A DNA stretch of 64,000 nucleotides from Phaeosaccion multiseriatum (lineage: Eukaryota > Ochrophyta, other classes), in contig OZ218964.1 in NCBI GenBank assembly GCA_965112735.1, forward strand, positions 186,001 through 250,000, in the 5' to 3' direction. Position 1 is the stretch's first letter; each line of letters begins with the position of its first letter. The notes beneath the pieces are model-generated. The model worked only from the letters and a program-made list of their open reading frames with translations. It was not told where the DNA came from and made no database searches. Both the position numbers and the translations under genes were made by a program. Positions 54,401 to 64,000 of this stretch are shown piece after piece.

Positions 54401-57400
54401 ATGTGGCGGGTCCGCTGAAAGCGGGGGCCGTACTGGAAGCCGGCGTCTGCGAAAGACTTGTAGAGCTCACTCGATACGTCCTGCTCGCCAACTCTAGCTC
54501 GAATGGATTCCACGTGCAGCGAAGCACGCGCCGTGCTTCGCTCCAAGACAGACACGTGCTTCATTCTCGCCGTGGTGCCCTTGTCGCCCGTGGCACCTCC
54601 GAAGAACTGCATGCTTGCATCTGCCGTGTGAAGGGCACTCATCCCGGCACAGACCATTGGATGGCGGCTTTGCGCATGGTCCGTGCCGGCCTGTTGGAAA
54701 CCCTCAATCTCCAGTGGAACCACAAAGCTGGCTCCTCGCAGGACTACCTCCTGCTCCACCCCGAGCTGTCTTCCTCCTAGAGCAACGACGACGCCCACTT
54801 CAATGTACGTCACCCCCGGAATGATCACCACATTGTTGACGGCATGGTCCTTGAGAAGGTCCTTGAGGTGAGGGGAGAAGGGGCTGGCGAGCCGCATTCC
54901 GTCCCCCTCTTGGACCACCTCGCCACTGGGCATAAACGCCAGCGGAGGCCTGAACCAGCGGAACGCTTGGCGTGTGGGGTACAGATCGCCACGCTCACAC
55001 TCGTCGTCCTTCGGAAGAGCGTCGATGAGGCTAACACCCTCTCCGTCGGCATGCGTGGCCGTACTCCCAGCTCTGGGACCGGATAGCACGGCGTGAGCAT
55101 TGGTTCCGCCGGCACCGAAAGAGCTCACGGCAGCAACGAGCGGTCCTGTCCACCCGCCTCGACCCACTGGCTCCATGGTCACAGGCAACGTGACAGGGAC
55201 GCCGGCGAGCTCCAGCTCGGGATTGATGTTCTTCAAATGCAGGTTCGGAGGCGCGGCGCGGTGCTGCAGCACCAGTACGGTCTTGATGAGGCCTGCAATA
55301 CCTGCGGCACCCTCCAGATGGCCGATGTTGGCCTTCAGCGCACCTACCACCAAGGCATTTCCCTCGCTGCGGTCCGGGCCACAGTACACCGCCTTGAGGG
55401 CGCTTATCTCGATGGGGTCACCCAGCGCCGTTCCCGTGCCGTGCGCCTCCACGAAGCTAACATCTGCGGGGTCTCTTTCCGCTTCTGCCAGCGCGGCAGA
55501 CAGGAGCTGCTGCTGAGCAAGAGGACTGGGTGCCGTCAGACGAGCGCTGGCCCCATTGTGGTTGACCGCACAGCCCTCGATCACCGCTAGCACAGTGTTC
55601 CCGCTGGCCACAGCATCATCCAGGTGCTTCAGCACAATGGCACCACATCCTTCGCCTCTGACATACCCATTTGCCGATGCGTCAAACGTCTTGCAGCGCC
55701 TGTCGTAAGGCAGAGAAAGGTAAGTGAGGTGTGAGTGGGGTGTCACGGAAGGTCTGGTTTAACTGTAGAGAAGACGCCCAAGAATGAGCTGCATGAGCAG
55801 TAATAGGATAAATGAATCAGAGCACACACACCGGAGCGGCCGGTGCAACTTACCAGTCGGGGGAGAGGAAGGTTCCCGCAATCAAGGACTGAAAGGTGCT
55901 CTTCCCGAGCAGCAGGTTCACGCCACCGACCACCGCCGAGTCGCACTTGCCCAGGCGGAGGTTGCTGCAAGCAGCGTCCAGAGCCACCAGAGACGACGAG
56001 CATGCTGTCTGCAGCAACGTGCTGGGGCCACAGAGACCCAGAGTGTAGGATACGCGATTCGCAATGTTCGAAGCCGTCATGCCCATTCCGCCGTAGGCGC
56101 TCTGGGCGGTATCTCCTGCCACGAAGCCCCAGTCCGTGTCCGACAAGCCCACAAACACGCCGGTGTTGCTGCCCCGCAGGCTGCTCTTGCTGTGGCCCGC
56201 GCGATGGAGGGCCTCGAAGGCCACCTCCAGCATGAGGCGCTGATTGGGGTCCATTGCCTGTGCCTCGGCAGCACTGATGCCAAAGAAGGCATTGTCGAAC
56301 ATCTCAACGCCCTCGATGAACCCTCCCTGTAGCTGCACCTCGCCCTTCTTACTCTCCCACCTGTCGTGTGGCGCTGCCGTAATGCAGTCTCTGCCCTCGC
56401 ACATCAGTGACCAGAACTGCTCCGGGCTGTTGGCTCCACCGGGGAGGCGACACGCCATACTCACGACAGCGATGGGGGCTCGAGAGTCCGAGGAAAAGTG
56501 CTGTCTTATCAGCACCTCTTCACGCTCTGTATCACGCGGCATCTCAAGAATCTGGGCCTCGAGCCACGCGGCCATTGCAGACACCGATGGATACGAGAAG
56601 AAGGCGCCATTCGACACGGGGACACCACACCAGGCCTCAATTCGACTGCGAAACTCCACAGACGCCATCGAATCGAGTCCGGCTTCCATCAAGGGCATCG
56701 TTGCTGCCAAGGTGAAGTCCTCGCCAACGCACTGGACTGCTGTGTCCGTCAGGACCTGTTCGATCCTCTCCCGCCGTGCTGACTCCGGCAAGTGCAGGAG
56801 CTCCTCCCGTACCTCGGCATTGACGCTGTAGCCCTTTGACGCATCACCACTTCCTCTGCGGTCCGTCAATTGCCCGAGGAAATCGCTGTGCACAGGGTCC
56901 AAGCTCGCTCGAAATTTGCCCCACCTCATGGCCGGCATGATGGCCACCTCCTGCACGTTGGCTTGCACGTGACTTGCAAGGATGGCACCCAGTGCCTTCA
57001 TACCCAGCGCCGATGAGATCAGGCCCACTCCAGCCATCTCCGCAGCTTTGGACACCATTTCAAGCCGCACCGCCGTGCCTACGTCGCCCCATGGGCCCCA
57101 GTGAACGTTGGAAGCAGGAAGGCCAAGCTGGTGTCGGCGGTACCGCATCAGCCCATCCAAAGCAGCGTTGGCCCCGGCATTGGCGCTCTGATTGGACAAG
57201 CCGAGCAAAGCGGACGTCGACGAATACGAGGCGAAGAAGTCGACCTCCTCCCTGCCGCTCGCCGCCCACTCAAGGCACAGCGCGTGGAGATTCCAACCTC
57301 CCTGGATCTTGGCGGCAAAGACATTTCGCACGTTCTCTTCCGTCTCGACCGACAACATCCCCCTTGCGCCAATTACCCCCGCTGCGTGAATCACACCCCG

Positions 57401-60400
57401 AACATGAGGCAGCCCCACCAAGGCCGTTGCTACAGCATCTCGAAGCTGGCTCATGTTGGAAACATCGCAGGCCACGGCCACAGCGGTGACATTCTCCATG
57501 CTCTGCAGGGCCTGCCACAGCTCTGAAACTTCCTCCGCCGCCCGGCCGCTTCGAGATAGGAGGAGCAGGTGTCTAGCGCCTTGGGACACCAAGTGATTCG
57601 CCGTCACCAGACCCAGCCCCCCCAGACCACCGCTGATCAGGTAGGTCCCATCCTCCCTGCACGCGAAACGATCGACTCCTGCCGATGTCAGATGGAGTGT
57701 GCTGGGCACCAGCCTCGGAGCGAGGATCTCACACCCTCGAACCAGCAGGTCCACGCCTCGTCCTCCGTCCTGAGCTTCTGCAGCCAGCGTCACAGCCTGG
57801 GAGACAGTTTGGTCTTCCCTCTCCTCTACTCCGGGTTGAGCATCCTCAGACTGTGGAGACATGGCACACTCAAGGTCCACGTGGTTCACGGCGAGGTCGC
57901 CCCGCTCCAGGCGTATGCTTCGCACCAGCCCAGCTGCCCAGCTGTCCTGCCAACTAGCACCGCTGTAGACACCCGTTGTCACCACGGTGATCGGCATCAC
58001 TGCCTCGTCCCCGTCTAAACTCTGTACTGTTTGCACAAAGTGGATTGCCCCATCGGTAGCAGAGCACGTCCCTGACGCCAAGTAGAAGAGATGGGCCCCA
58101 TGTGGCTGCGCGTCCGAGCCGACCGCCTCCACCATGTGCACCTCTACACCACTTGCTGTCGCCGCGCTTCGGATACCTTCCAAGGCTCTATGGTTGCTCG
58201 ATGCGTGGTGGCCTTCGGCTGCCTTGGGAATCACGACGAGCCACGGAAGGCTGCTGGTCAGCGAAGCCCGCTGCGAAGCCGTGGGCACCTCCACCGTCTC
58301 CCACTCAACAACATATAGTGGGCCCTGCTCCGCTTCACTCCGCGTCTGAGGCGCTGCTGTGGCTCGCGCTGTGTACCAAGGAAAGGCTTTGCGCGTTGGG
58401 AACAGGATGTGCTCCTTGCCCTTACTCTTTTGCTGCTGCACTGTGCACAGAGCCGCTCCAAACGAATCCTCAGAGCTCTTCTCGCGCGTGACAGAAGATA
58501 CCCACACCAGCCCCTCGCGACGCTCGCACTTGGCTCCCATATTGCTCAGCACAAGGTTGGGGCCCACCTCAATGATGCTCAGGTCAGCCCCCCTCCCGTC
58601 TCCCATCCAGTGCTCCACCAGCGTGTGGATGCCTTCTGCGAACAGCACTGGCGACAGCATGTGTTGCACCCAATACGTCGCCTGCGTCACCTCCTCCTCT
58701 CTCGCCACCTCACCCGTCACGTTGGACACCAACGGGATGCGTGGGGCGTTGAATGACACCTGCCTCAGAACCTCCTCCAGAGTACGCACAGCGGGCTCCA
58801 TCAGAGGAGAGTGGAAAGCGTGCGACACCTCCAGAGCCTTACAGCCCACCCCATCTGCCGCGAGCTTCTCCACCACCTTGTCCACAGCGCTGCGAGCTCC
58901 AGACATCACGCTCGCCCTCGGTCCATTCGACGACGCCAGCACCACCTCCCCTGCCCCCCCCGCAGCGTCGATGCTTGCCAAAGTCGCCTCCTTGCCTGCC
59001 CTCACTGCGAACATCACCCCCTCCCCCTCGGGGCAGGCCTGCATGGCGGCTCCTCTCTTGGCGGACAGCATCAGCCCATCCTCCAGCGACATGACGCCGG
59101 CCACGCACGCCGCCACTACCTCGCCCAGGCTGTGGCCCATCACCATGGACGGCTCCACGCCCTCCGACTTCCACAGCTCGCACAGGGCGTACTCCAGCAC
59201 AAATAGGCACGGCTGGCAGTAGCGTGTCTCCTTCAGCAGCGCTGCTTGTGCAGTCTTCTCCTCCTCCTCCTCCCCGTCCTCAGCGGCGGTTGGGTACATG
59301 AGCTCCACCACAGACTTGTCTAGCCAGGCCCGCTCCATGAGCAGCCTGCTGCACCGCCGCACGCACTCGCGGAACACGCCCTCCTTCTCGTACAGCTCCC
59401 TGCCCATGCCCACATACTGCGAACCCTGCCCTGTGAACAAGAACGCCACTGGCGTTTGGGCTTGATAAACATGAACAGCTGGTGCCAAATCGCCCCGCTT
59501 CTCCCCATAGCTCCTCAGCAGCACGTGTGCGTTTGCTCCTCCCGCCCCGAACGAGCTCACCCCCACCAACACGTCTCCCTCGTCCTCCAGCTGCACCATC
59601 GCTGAGGGGAGCTGCACGGGGAAGCCGTCCATGTCCAGCTCTGGGTTGATGCTCTCGAGGTGGAGGTTGGCGGGCACAGCGCGGTGCTGCAGCATCAAGA
59701 CGGCCTTGATGATACCGGCAATACCCGCCGCACCCTCCAGATGGCCAATGTTGGTCTTGACCGCACCTACTACGAGCGGGAAAGAATCTTCACGGTTCTT
59801 TCCATACGTGGCCCTGAGAGCGCTCATCTCAATGGGGTCGCCGAGCGAGGTTCCCGTGCCGTGCGACTCCACGATGCGTACCTCGGAGCCCTCTCGACCG
59901 GCCTCACGCAGCGTCGTCTCGATGAGTCTCTGCTGGGCGGCGGGGCTCGGGGCAGTGAGGCGGGCACTGGCTCCGTTGTGGTTCACGGCACAGCCCTCAA
60001 TCACAGCGAGGACCGTGTCTCCGACAGCGAGGGCGCCATCTAGACGTTTCAGCACAACGGCACCGAATCCTTCACCACGCACGTATCCGTTTGCCGACGC
60101 GTCGAACGTCTTGCAGCGCCTGAGAAGGGCATGGGAATTGTGGGATGGGGTGAGGTAAGTTGACTTGGTAAGGCACTCAAGTCGTTCTCACTGTGCGATT
60201 TGCCAGAGAGGCGATGGCCAAAGGGAGAAGAGGGGTGAACACAAACAGGAATGGAAGCACTCCACACATAAGCGCACGTACCAGTCGGGCGATAAGAAAC
60301 CACTTCCCTTCAGCCTTTCGAAGCTCTGCGTGCCCAGCAACAGATTCACTCCGCCCACCACGGCTGCGTCGCACTTGCCCATGCGTAAGCTGCTGCAAGC

Positions 60401-63400
60401 GCTGTCCAGGGCCACCAGAGAGGACGAGCACGCCGTGTCAGTGGTCATGGACGGGCCCTGCAGTCCGAGCGTGTACGACAGACGATTGGACACGCTTGCC
60501 CCGGCTGCGCCCATGGTGCTATACGCGCCTGTCGAGGATGACCCTTCCCCGAGTGCTCCCCAGTCACTGCCGCTCATGCCCACGAACACTCCGGTCTGAC
60601 TGCCTCTCAGGCTTTGCTTGGTACAGCCCGCAGTCACAAGCGCATCCAGTCCCACCTCCAGCATCACCCGTTGGTGTGGGTCCATTGCAGAAGCCTCAGC
60701 ACTGGATATGCCGAACACAGATGTATCGAACATTTCCACGCCGTCGATGAAGCTTCCTTGCCACTGCTGCTCATCCTCCTCCTTGCTCGCCCAGCGGTCG
60801 AGCGGAGCTGGCTGGACACAGTCCTTGCCATTGCTAAGCATGGCCCAAAACTCCTCTGGGCTGTTCGAACCACCTGGCAAGCGGCACGCCATGCCCACAA
60901 TAGCCAGGGGGGCAGTCATGCTACCTCCAGCCGGTTCAGCATTCCTGTCCTCATCTTCACCCTCCTCAGCCCCCAAGACCAAGCCCTCGAGCCACTCTGT
61001 CAGCGCTGCCACTGAGGGGTAACTGAAGAGCACGTCGTTGGGGACCGGCACGCCGAAACGAGCTTGAAGTCGACTCCGAAGCTCCACCGTAGACATGGAG
61101 TCCAGCCCAGCCTCCATCAAAGGCCTCAAAGCGTCGAGCTCGATGCCTGCTTCCCCAATGCATGCTTTTGCCATCTCCATGATTAAAGCCTGCAGCATGG
61201 GCTTTCGCTCACCCTCCGACAGCTCCAGTAGGTCGCGCTTAACCTCGGTAGTCACACTGTTGCTAGCCTTGTTCTGCGGTCCCACCATCGAAGCCTCTCT
61301 AACGAGAGCATCGAGCATCCCCGGGTTGCTAGCCGTCTCAGAGAAGGCGGGCCAGTCCATGCCAGGCAGAACCAAGAGCTCGCGTGATGCCGCAGATGGG
61401 GCTGACACGCCGGCATCAAGCGCCGCCATACCCAATGCCTTACTGATGAGCCCAACGCCGGCCATCTCCAGACTGGCCATGGCAGCTTCGGACCGAGCGG
61501 CCATGCCAGCTTCGGCCCACGGCCCCCACTGGAGGGCCACAGAGCTGGAGTAACCGAGGCGTCGACGATGCTGCATCAACCCGTCCACAGCAGCGTTGGC
61601 TGCAGCATAGTTGGCCTGGCCTGCATTGCCTAACACACCTGCCATGGATGTGTAGGACACAAAGAAGTCCAAGGGCCAGGCCAGCTGCAGCGACAGCTCG
61701 TGCAGATTCCAAGCGCCCTCCACCTTCGGCTTGAAGACCTCTTCGATACTCTCGGGCGTCTGGTCCACCAGCAAGCGATCGTCGAGCACGCCGGCAGCAT
61801 GGATGACACCTCGCACGGGCGGCATGCTGCTGAGCGCCGTGCCTAGGGCCTTCCCAAGCGACTGTGCGCTAGACACGTCGCACGATACAGCCCTGGTGCT
61901 CACCCCGCCGGGCACGTTGAGAAGCTCCTCCCACAGCGCCTGGGAGTCCGCCTTGACCTTTCCCCTCGCGAGAGCAGTACAAGATGACGAGCTCCTTTAT
62001 CAGCCAAATGCTTCGCAGTCGCCAGCCCAAGCGCCCCCAGCCCACCGCTGATAACGTAAGTCCCGTCTCGCACGACGGGAATGCCACACTCAGGGCTACT
62101 GAGCACAACCTTCCCAATGTGCTTCGCAGTTCTGAGGAAGTTCATTGTCTCCGCAAGCTCATCCCTTAAGTCGAATGTCTTCACTGGTAGCGCCTCGGCC
62201 CTGCCCGCCTCACTGTCCGCTGTCAGCTGCTCCAGCCCAGCGAACGCCCAGCCCTGCTTCTTGGCCTTGAAGTCGTCTGCTATCATGGAGTCCAGCGCAA
62301 TCCGGTCGTACAGCACGTCGGGCCTGGCAGCCTTCATCGCCTCCCTGGTCCACACGCCTCGCTTGCCGATCTCCATGAAGCGCCCATTCTTCGTCAGCAG
62401 CTCCAGAGAGTAAGGGATGAAGTTGTCCGACAGGCAGTTCAGCACCACATCCACCTTCGCAGCTCCCATGGAAGCCTTGAAGGCCTCCGCATCTCGCGAC
62501 GACGCAATGTGCTTCACGCCCAGACCTCGCAAGTAGGCGTGCTTCTCCTCGGATCCAGCAGTGGCGTAGATCTCCGCTCCGATGCGCTGAGCAATCTGCA
62601 CAGCCACCAGACCCACTCCACCTGACGCGGCATGGATGAGCACCTTCTCACCACGCTTCAAGCCAGCGAGTTGCTCAAAGGCGTGCACCACTGTGAGCCA
62701 CGCGATAGGCAGCGCTGCCATGTCATCGAAGGTCCTGTTCGAAGGCATGTTGGCCAGGCACACGTCACTTGTCGTTACGTGGGAGCGGAAGCAGCCCTTG
62801 TCCGGAAACCCGTAGACCTTGTCTCCCACTTGAAAGCGCGACTTTCGCGATGCTCGAGTGACCACTCCCGATAGCTCGATGCCAGGCAGTCCAGGGTCGC
62901 CAGGGTACAGGTCGAGCACATTCAGCACGTCTCTGAAGTTGAGCCCCACCGCCTTGACACAAATTTCAATCTCCCTGTCCTGCAAGGCAGTGTCTCTCTC
63001 GGAAGGGAGTACGTCCCTGCGCTTCAAGCCTCCCTCGATGCTTCCCCTCGCTATGAGATCGAAGGAGAAGGGAAGGCGGACTACCGAGGAGCGAGTCAGC
63101 TGAGGCGTCTCGCACTCTCCTCCTTGCACACGCACGTCCTGATTCTGGAGGGGAAGACACAGCACCAAGCTCATGTCCTCCACATCCGCTTCCACGACCA
63201 TGATCTGCATCTGTGGCCGCTCGATACGAACGGAGCGAATTATGCCAAAGACCAGCATGTGTGCCCACCCCTCGCCCCCCCCGCTCAGCGTGTCGTGTAG
63301 TAGCACCATCAAGGGGACTGGTCTCTTGGCCAGCTGCTGCGTTACCGTCAGCAGCTTCTGTGCTTCCTGCTGAGCGGCGCTGGCTGATGACCTTGCCGTC

Positions 63401-64000
63401 TGTCCCTCCTCTCTTTCACCGCCGAGCACGTATAGCACTCGCGACCACTCGCCCCTCTCCAATGCCCTCACCACATCCTGGTCATAGACAGACTCCTGCA
63501 CACGCAGCGTCACGTGCTCGGGCATGGACTGCTCAATCCGCTTCACCAACGCTGCAGCTGCACTTACTCTATCTACCAAAGCCAGCCACGTCTCCTTCTC
63601 CACACCATTCTTCCCCGTGGTGGTTGCCAGAGCCAGCGCCTCGTCTGGCTGCCACTCCAGATAGTATAAGGCTCGACGAAGAGGGTTCAGGTGCGTGAAG
63701 CCCTTGGCCCTCTGCAGCTTGACGCCCTTCATGGTCACGAGCACGTACTGGCTGTCAAAGTCGGCAATGACAATGTCAAAGTTGACGCTGTCGCGCTTGT
63801 CGCTGATCTCGGTGAGCACGGTATGCACCCACACCTTGTTCCCTCTGATGGCGCCCTTCGCAACCACGTCATTGCATCCAGCTGGCAAGAATGTACCACC
63901 CTTGGTCAGCTCAGAAGGCAGAAGCGCAAGCATGGTGTGTGCGGCACTGTCCAGCACGGCGGGGTGGAGGTAGAATCCACGCACCTCCCACTCAGAGCAC
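47128..64000 (-). CDS. Modular type I polyketide synthase with membrane/hexapeptide region and terminal thioester reductase (5' part outside window)
   Basis: Four visible exon blocks (64000-60282, 60119-55854, 55699-47872, 47769-47128) encode roughly 5,480 residues ending in TAA. Transcript order: DH (C-terminal part), ER, KR, ACP; KS, AT, KR, ACP; KS, DH, ER, KR, ACP; a polytopic membrane region with hexapeptide-like lobes; a thioester reductase. Catalytic marks include TACSSSL in both KS domains (Cys codons 60430-60428 and 56002-56000), HGTGT and NIGHLEGAAG, AT GHSLGE with HAFH (malonyl-type), DH with DHAVNN and HPAVLD, ER LNFRDVLNVL, KR GGLGALGL and ACP LMEAGVDSL with Ser codons at 61099, 56671 and 51399. 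The enzyme should extend and reduce an acyl chain and release it by NAD(P)H reduction. Oddities are a one-base frame break at 61962-61965, an AT-less third module, a KR without its Tyr, and only three introns in 16.9 kb. The loading region lies right of the window. Confidence 0.88.
47770..47871 (-). other. In-frame 102-base intron in the thioester reductase
   Basis: Donor GTACGATC and acceptor CCTGAAG flank 102 bases that stay open (34 codons). Removing them joins YYQSK to WVAEKL, the conserved reductase motif, so it is an intron and not an insertion in the protein. Confidence 0.75.
48470..51130 (-). other. PKS C-terminal polytopic region with three hexapeptide-like lobes
   Basis: After the last ACP come about seven hydrophobic segments (for example AMVYSSLLVAASALPAVIAL, RTVVGFALAAVCMAAASIP, MMYSIVAPVAILLFQF) alternating with three soluble lobes. 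The lobes begin WWLRALGAKIGHGCRL, WLRSLGARVAWTAKVSAP and WLRAMGAEVGKDAVVL and contain FDLVHLG and VTVGAGS, typical of a left-handed beta-helix. The alternation of membrane segments with three related lobes resembles the terminal domain of epsilon-poly-lysine synthetase-type NRPSs. The substrate it might bind or transfer is unknown. Confidence 0.7.
48689..48968 (-). repeat. Internal tandem duplication (period 147 bp) in the PKS third hexapeptide lobe
   Basis: Two adjacent blocks encode LPARSDESTNCCSLLEKVLL and LPAHSEESTTCCVLFEKVQV, each followed by GRRxTxGAG. Matching landmarks (CTTCTCAA at about 48754 and 48901; GAGCTGGAAG at 48795 and 48942) are 147 bases apart, with a 12-base indel at one edge. 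Frame is kept. Confidence 0.8.
51300..56480 (-). other. PKS module C: KS, DH, ER, KR, ACP with no AT
   Basis: KS runs from about 56480 to 55090, interrupted by the 55700-55853 intron. It is followed within about 35 residues by LYPTRQAFRWF, the counterpart of the post-AT linker in module B (LFPTRKAFPWY), and then by DH (KDHAVNNVVIIPG at about 54820-54850; HPAVLD). ER lies at about 53360-52430, KR at about 52370-51800 with intact GQANYAAANAAVDGL, and ACP Ser at 51399-51397. Every reductive domain looks intact, but no acyltransferase sequence exists here. Confidence 0.82.
55700..55853 (-). other. Phase-2 intron inside the module C KS
   Basis: Donor GTAAGTTGC after LSPD-TG and acceptor TTACGACAG before GCGCTGCAAG; joining restores [16 protein letters not shown]. 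The length is 154 bases. Confidence 0.88.
56480..60950 (-). other. PKS module B: KS, AT, KR (predicted inactive), ACP
   Basis: KS runs from about 60916 to 59510, interrupted by the 60120-60281 intron, with Cys in TACSSSL. AT (about 59445-58500) has FTGQGSQYVGMG, GHSLGE (Ser codon 59131-59129) and HAFH, the combination usual for malonyl-CoA. No DH or ER lies between AT and KR. The KR (about 57665-57080) keeps GGLGGLGL and a Ser (SYSSTSALLG), but the catalytic Tyr is replaced by Asn in SANAGANAALDG (codon 57181-57179). ACP Ser is at 56671-56669. The module is predicted to add one malonyl unit and leave the beta-keto group. Confidence 0.8.
60120..60281 (-). other. Phase-2 intron inside the module B KS
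   Basis: Donor GTACGTGCG after LSPD-TG and acceptor CTTCTCAG before GCGCTGCAAG. It sits at the same codon and phase as the module C KS intron. The length is 162 bases. Confidence 0.88.
60980..64000 (-). other. PKS module A (partial): DH, ER, KR, ACP
   Basis: The window edge cuts the dehydratase. Its second catalytic motif LHPAVLD is present. The enoylreductase spans about 63070-62110 (AVGLNFRDVLNVLDLYPGD; NADPH loop HAASGGVGLVAVQ). The ketoreductase spans about 62070-61510 with the Rossmann GGLGALGL and the intact active-site stretch GQANYAAANAAVDGL. The carrier-protein Ser is at 61099-61097 (AGLDSMS). The module is therefore fully reducing, provided the frame break at 61962-61965 inside the KR is an error or is bypassed. 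Confidence 0.8.

Noticed and set aside
47428-59222. Many plus-strand frames of 60-290 residues across the PKS
   Set aside because: High GC removes stops opposite the PKS. None shows domains, and all lie antisense to conserved PKS motifs.

Overview
The window is nuclear DNA of a GC-rich, intron-bearing eukaryote. GT-AG introns interrupt nearly every gene, the chromatin proteins are eukaryotic, membrane glycosyltransferases are present, and long CCCT, ACTC, TATG and GT microsatellites sit inside introns. A type I polyketide synthase (PKS) beside a UbiE-type methyltransferase with a hydrophobic leader suggests a photosynthetic protist, possibly a eustigmatophyte such as Nannochloropsis/Microchloropsis. 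That placement is inferred from style and not proven. Gene models were built by hand, by requiring reading phase to hold across each exon junction.

Layout, left to right. (1) 179-2296 (+): 3' part of a GT14 (core-2/I-branching, xylosyltransferase-like) glycosyltransferase. (2) 2925-4294 (+): tail-anchored longin-domain protein. (3) 5311-8965 (-): 11-exon GT8 (glycogenin-like) membrane glycosyltransferase. (4) 9577-19344 (+): about 2,400-residue chromatin protein combining a Tudor-like N terminus, linker-histone H15, DDT, WHIM1, WSD and PWWP domains with a polyglutamine tail. (5) 19589-20872 (-): low-complexity tail-anchored protein. (6) 21084-25676 (+): ankyrin-repeat protein. (7) 26205-27687 (-): UbiE/MenG/COQ5-family methyltransferase. 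(8) 28130-46780 (+): 35-exon, about 3,000-residue armadillo/HEAT-like protein with no recognised family. (9) 47128 to beyond 64000 (-): a modular type I PKS.

The PKS holds the most unusual biology. In transcript order it reads: the tail of a reducing module (DH-ER-KR-ACP); a KS-AT-KR-ACP module whose KR lacks the catalytic Tyr; a KS-DH-ER-KR-ACP module with no AT; a membrane region with about seven TM segments and three hexapeptide-like soluble lobes, resembling the terminal domain of poly-lysine synthetase-type NRPSs; and a C-terminal thioester reductase. Both KS domains carry an intron at the same codon and phase, so modules and introns were duplicated together. The likely product is a polyketide or modified fatty acyl chain, handled at a membrane and released reductively as an aldehyde or alcohol.

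From the GT8 gene rightward, genes alternate strictly in strand, giving three divergent intergenic regions (8966-9576, 20873-21083, 27688-28129) that probably hold bidirectional promoters. No rRNA, tRNA, CRISPR array or intact transposon was seen. Most long open frames across the repeats are artefacts of the microsatellites.
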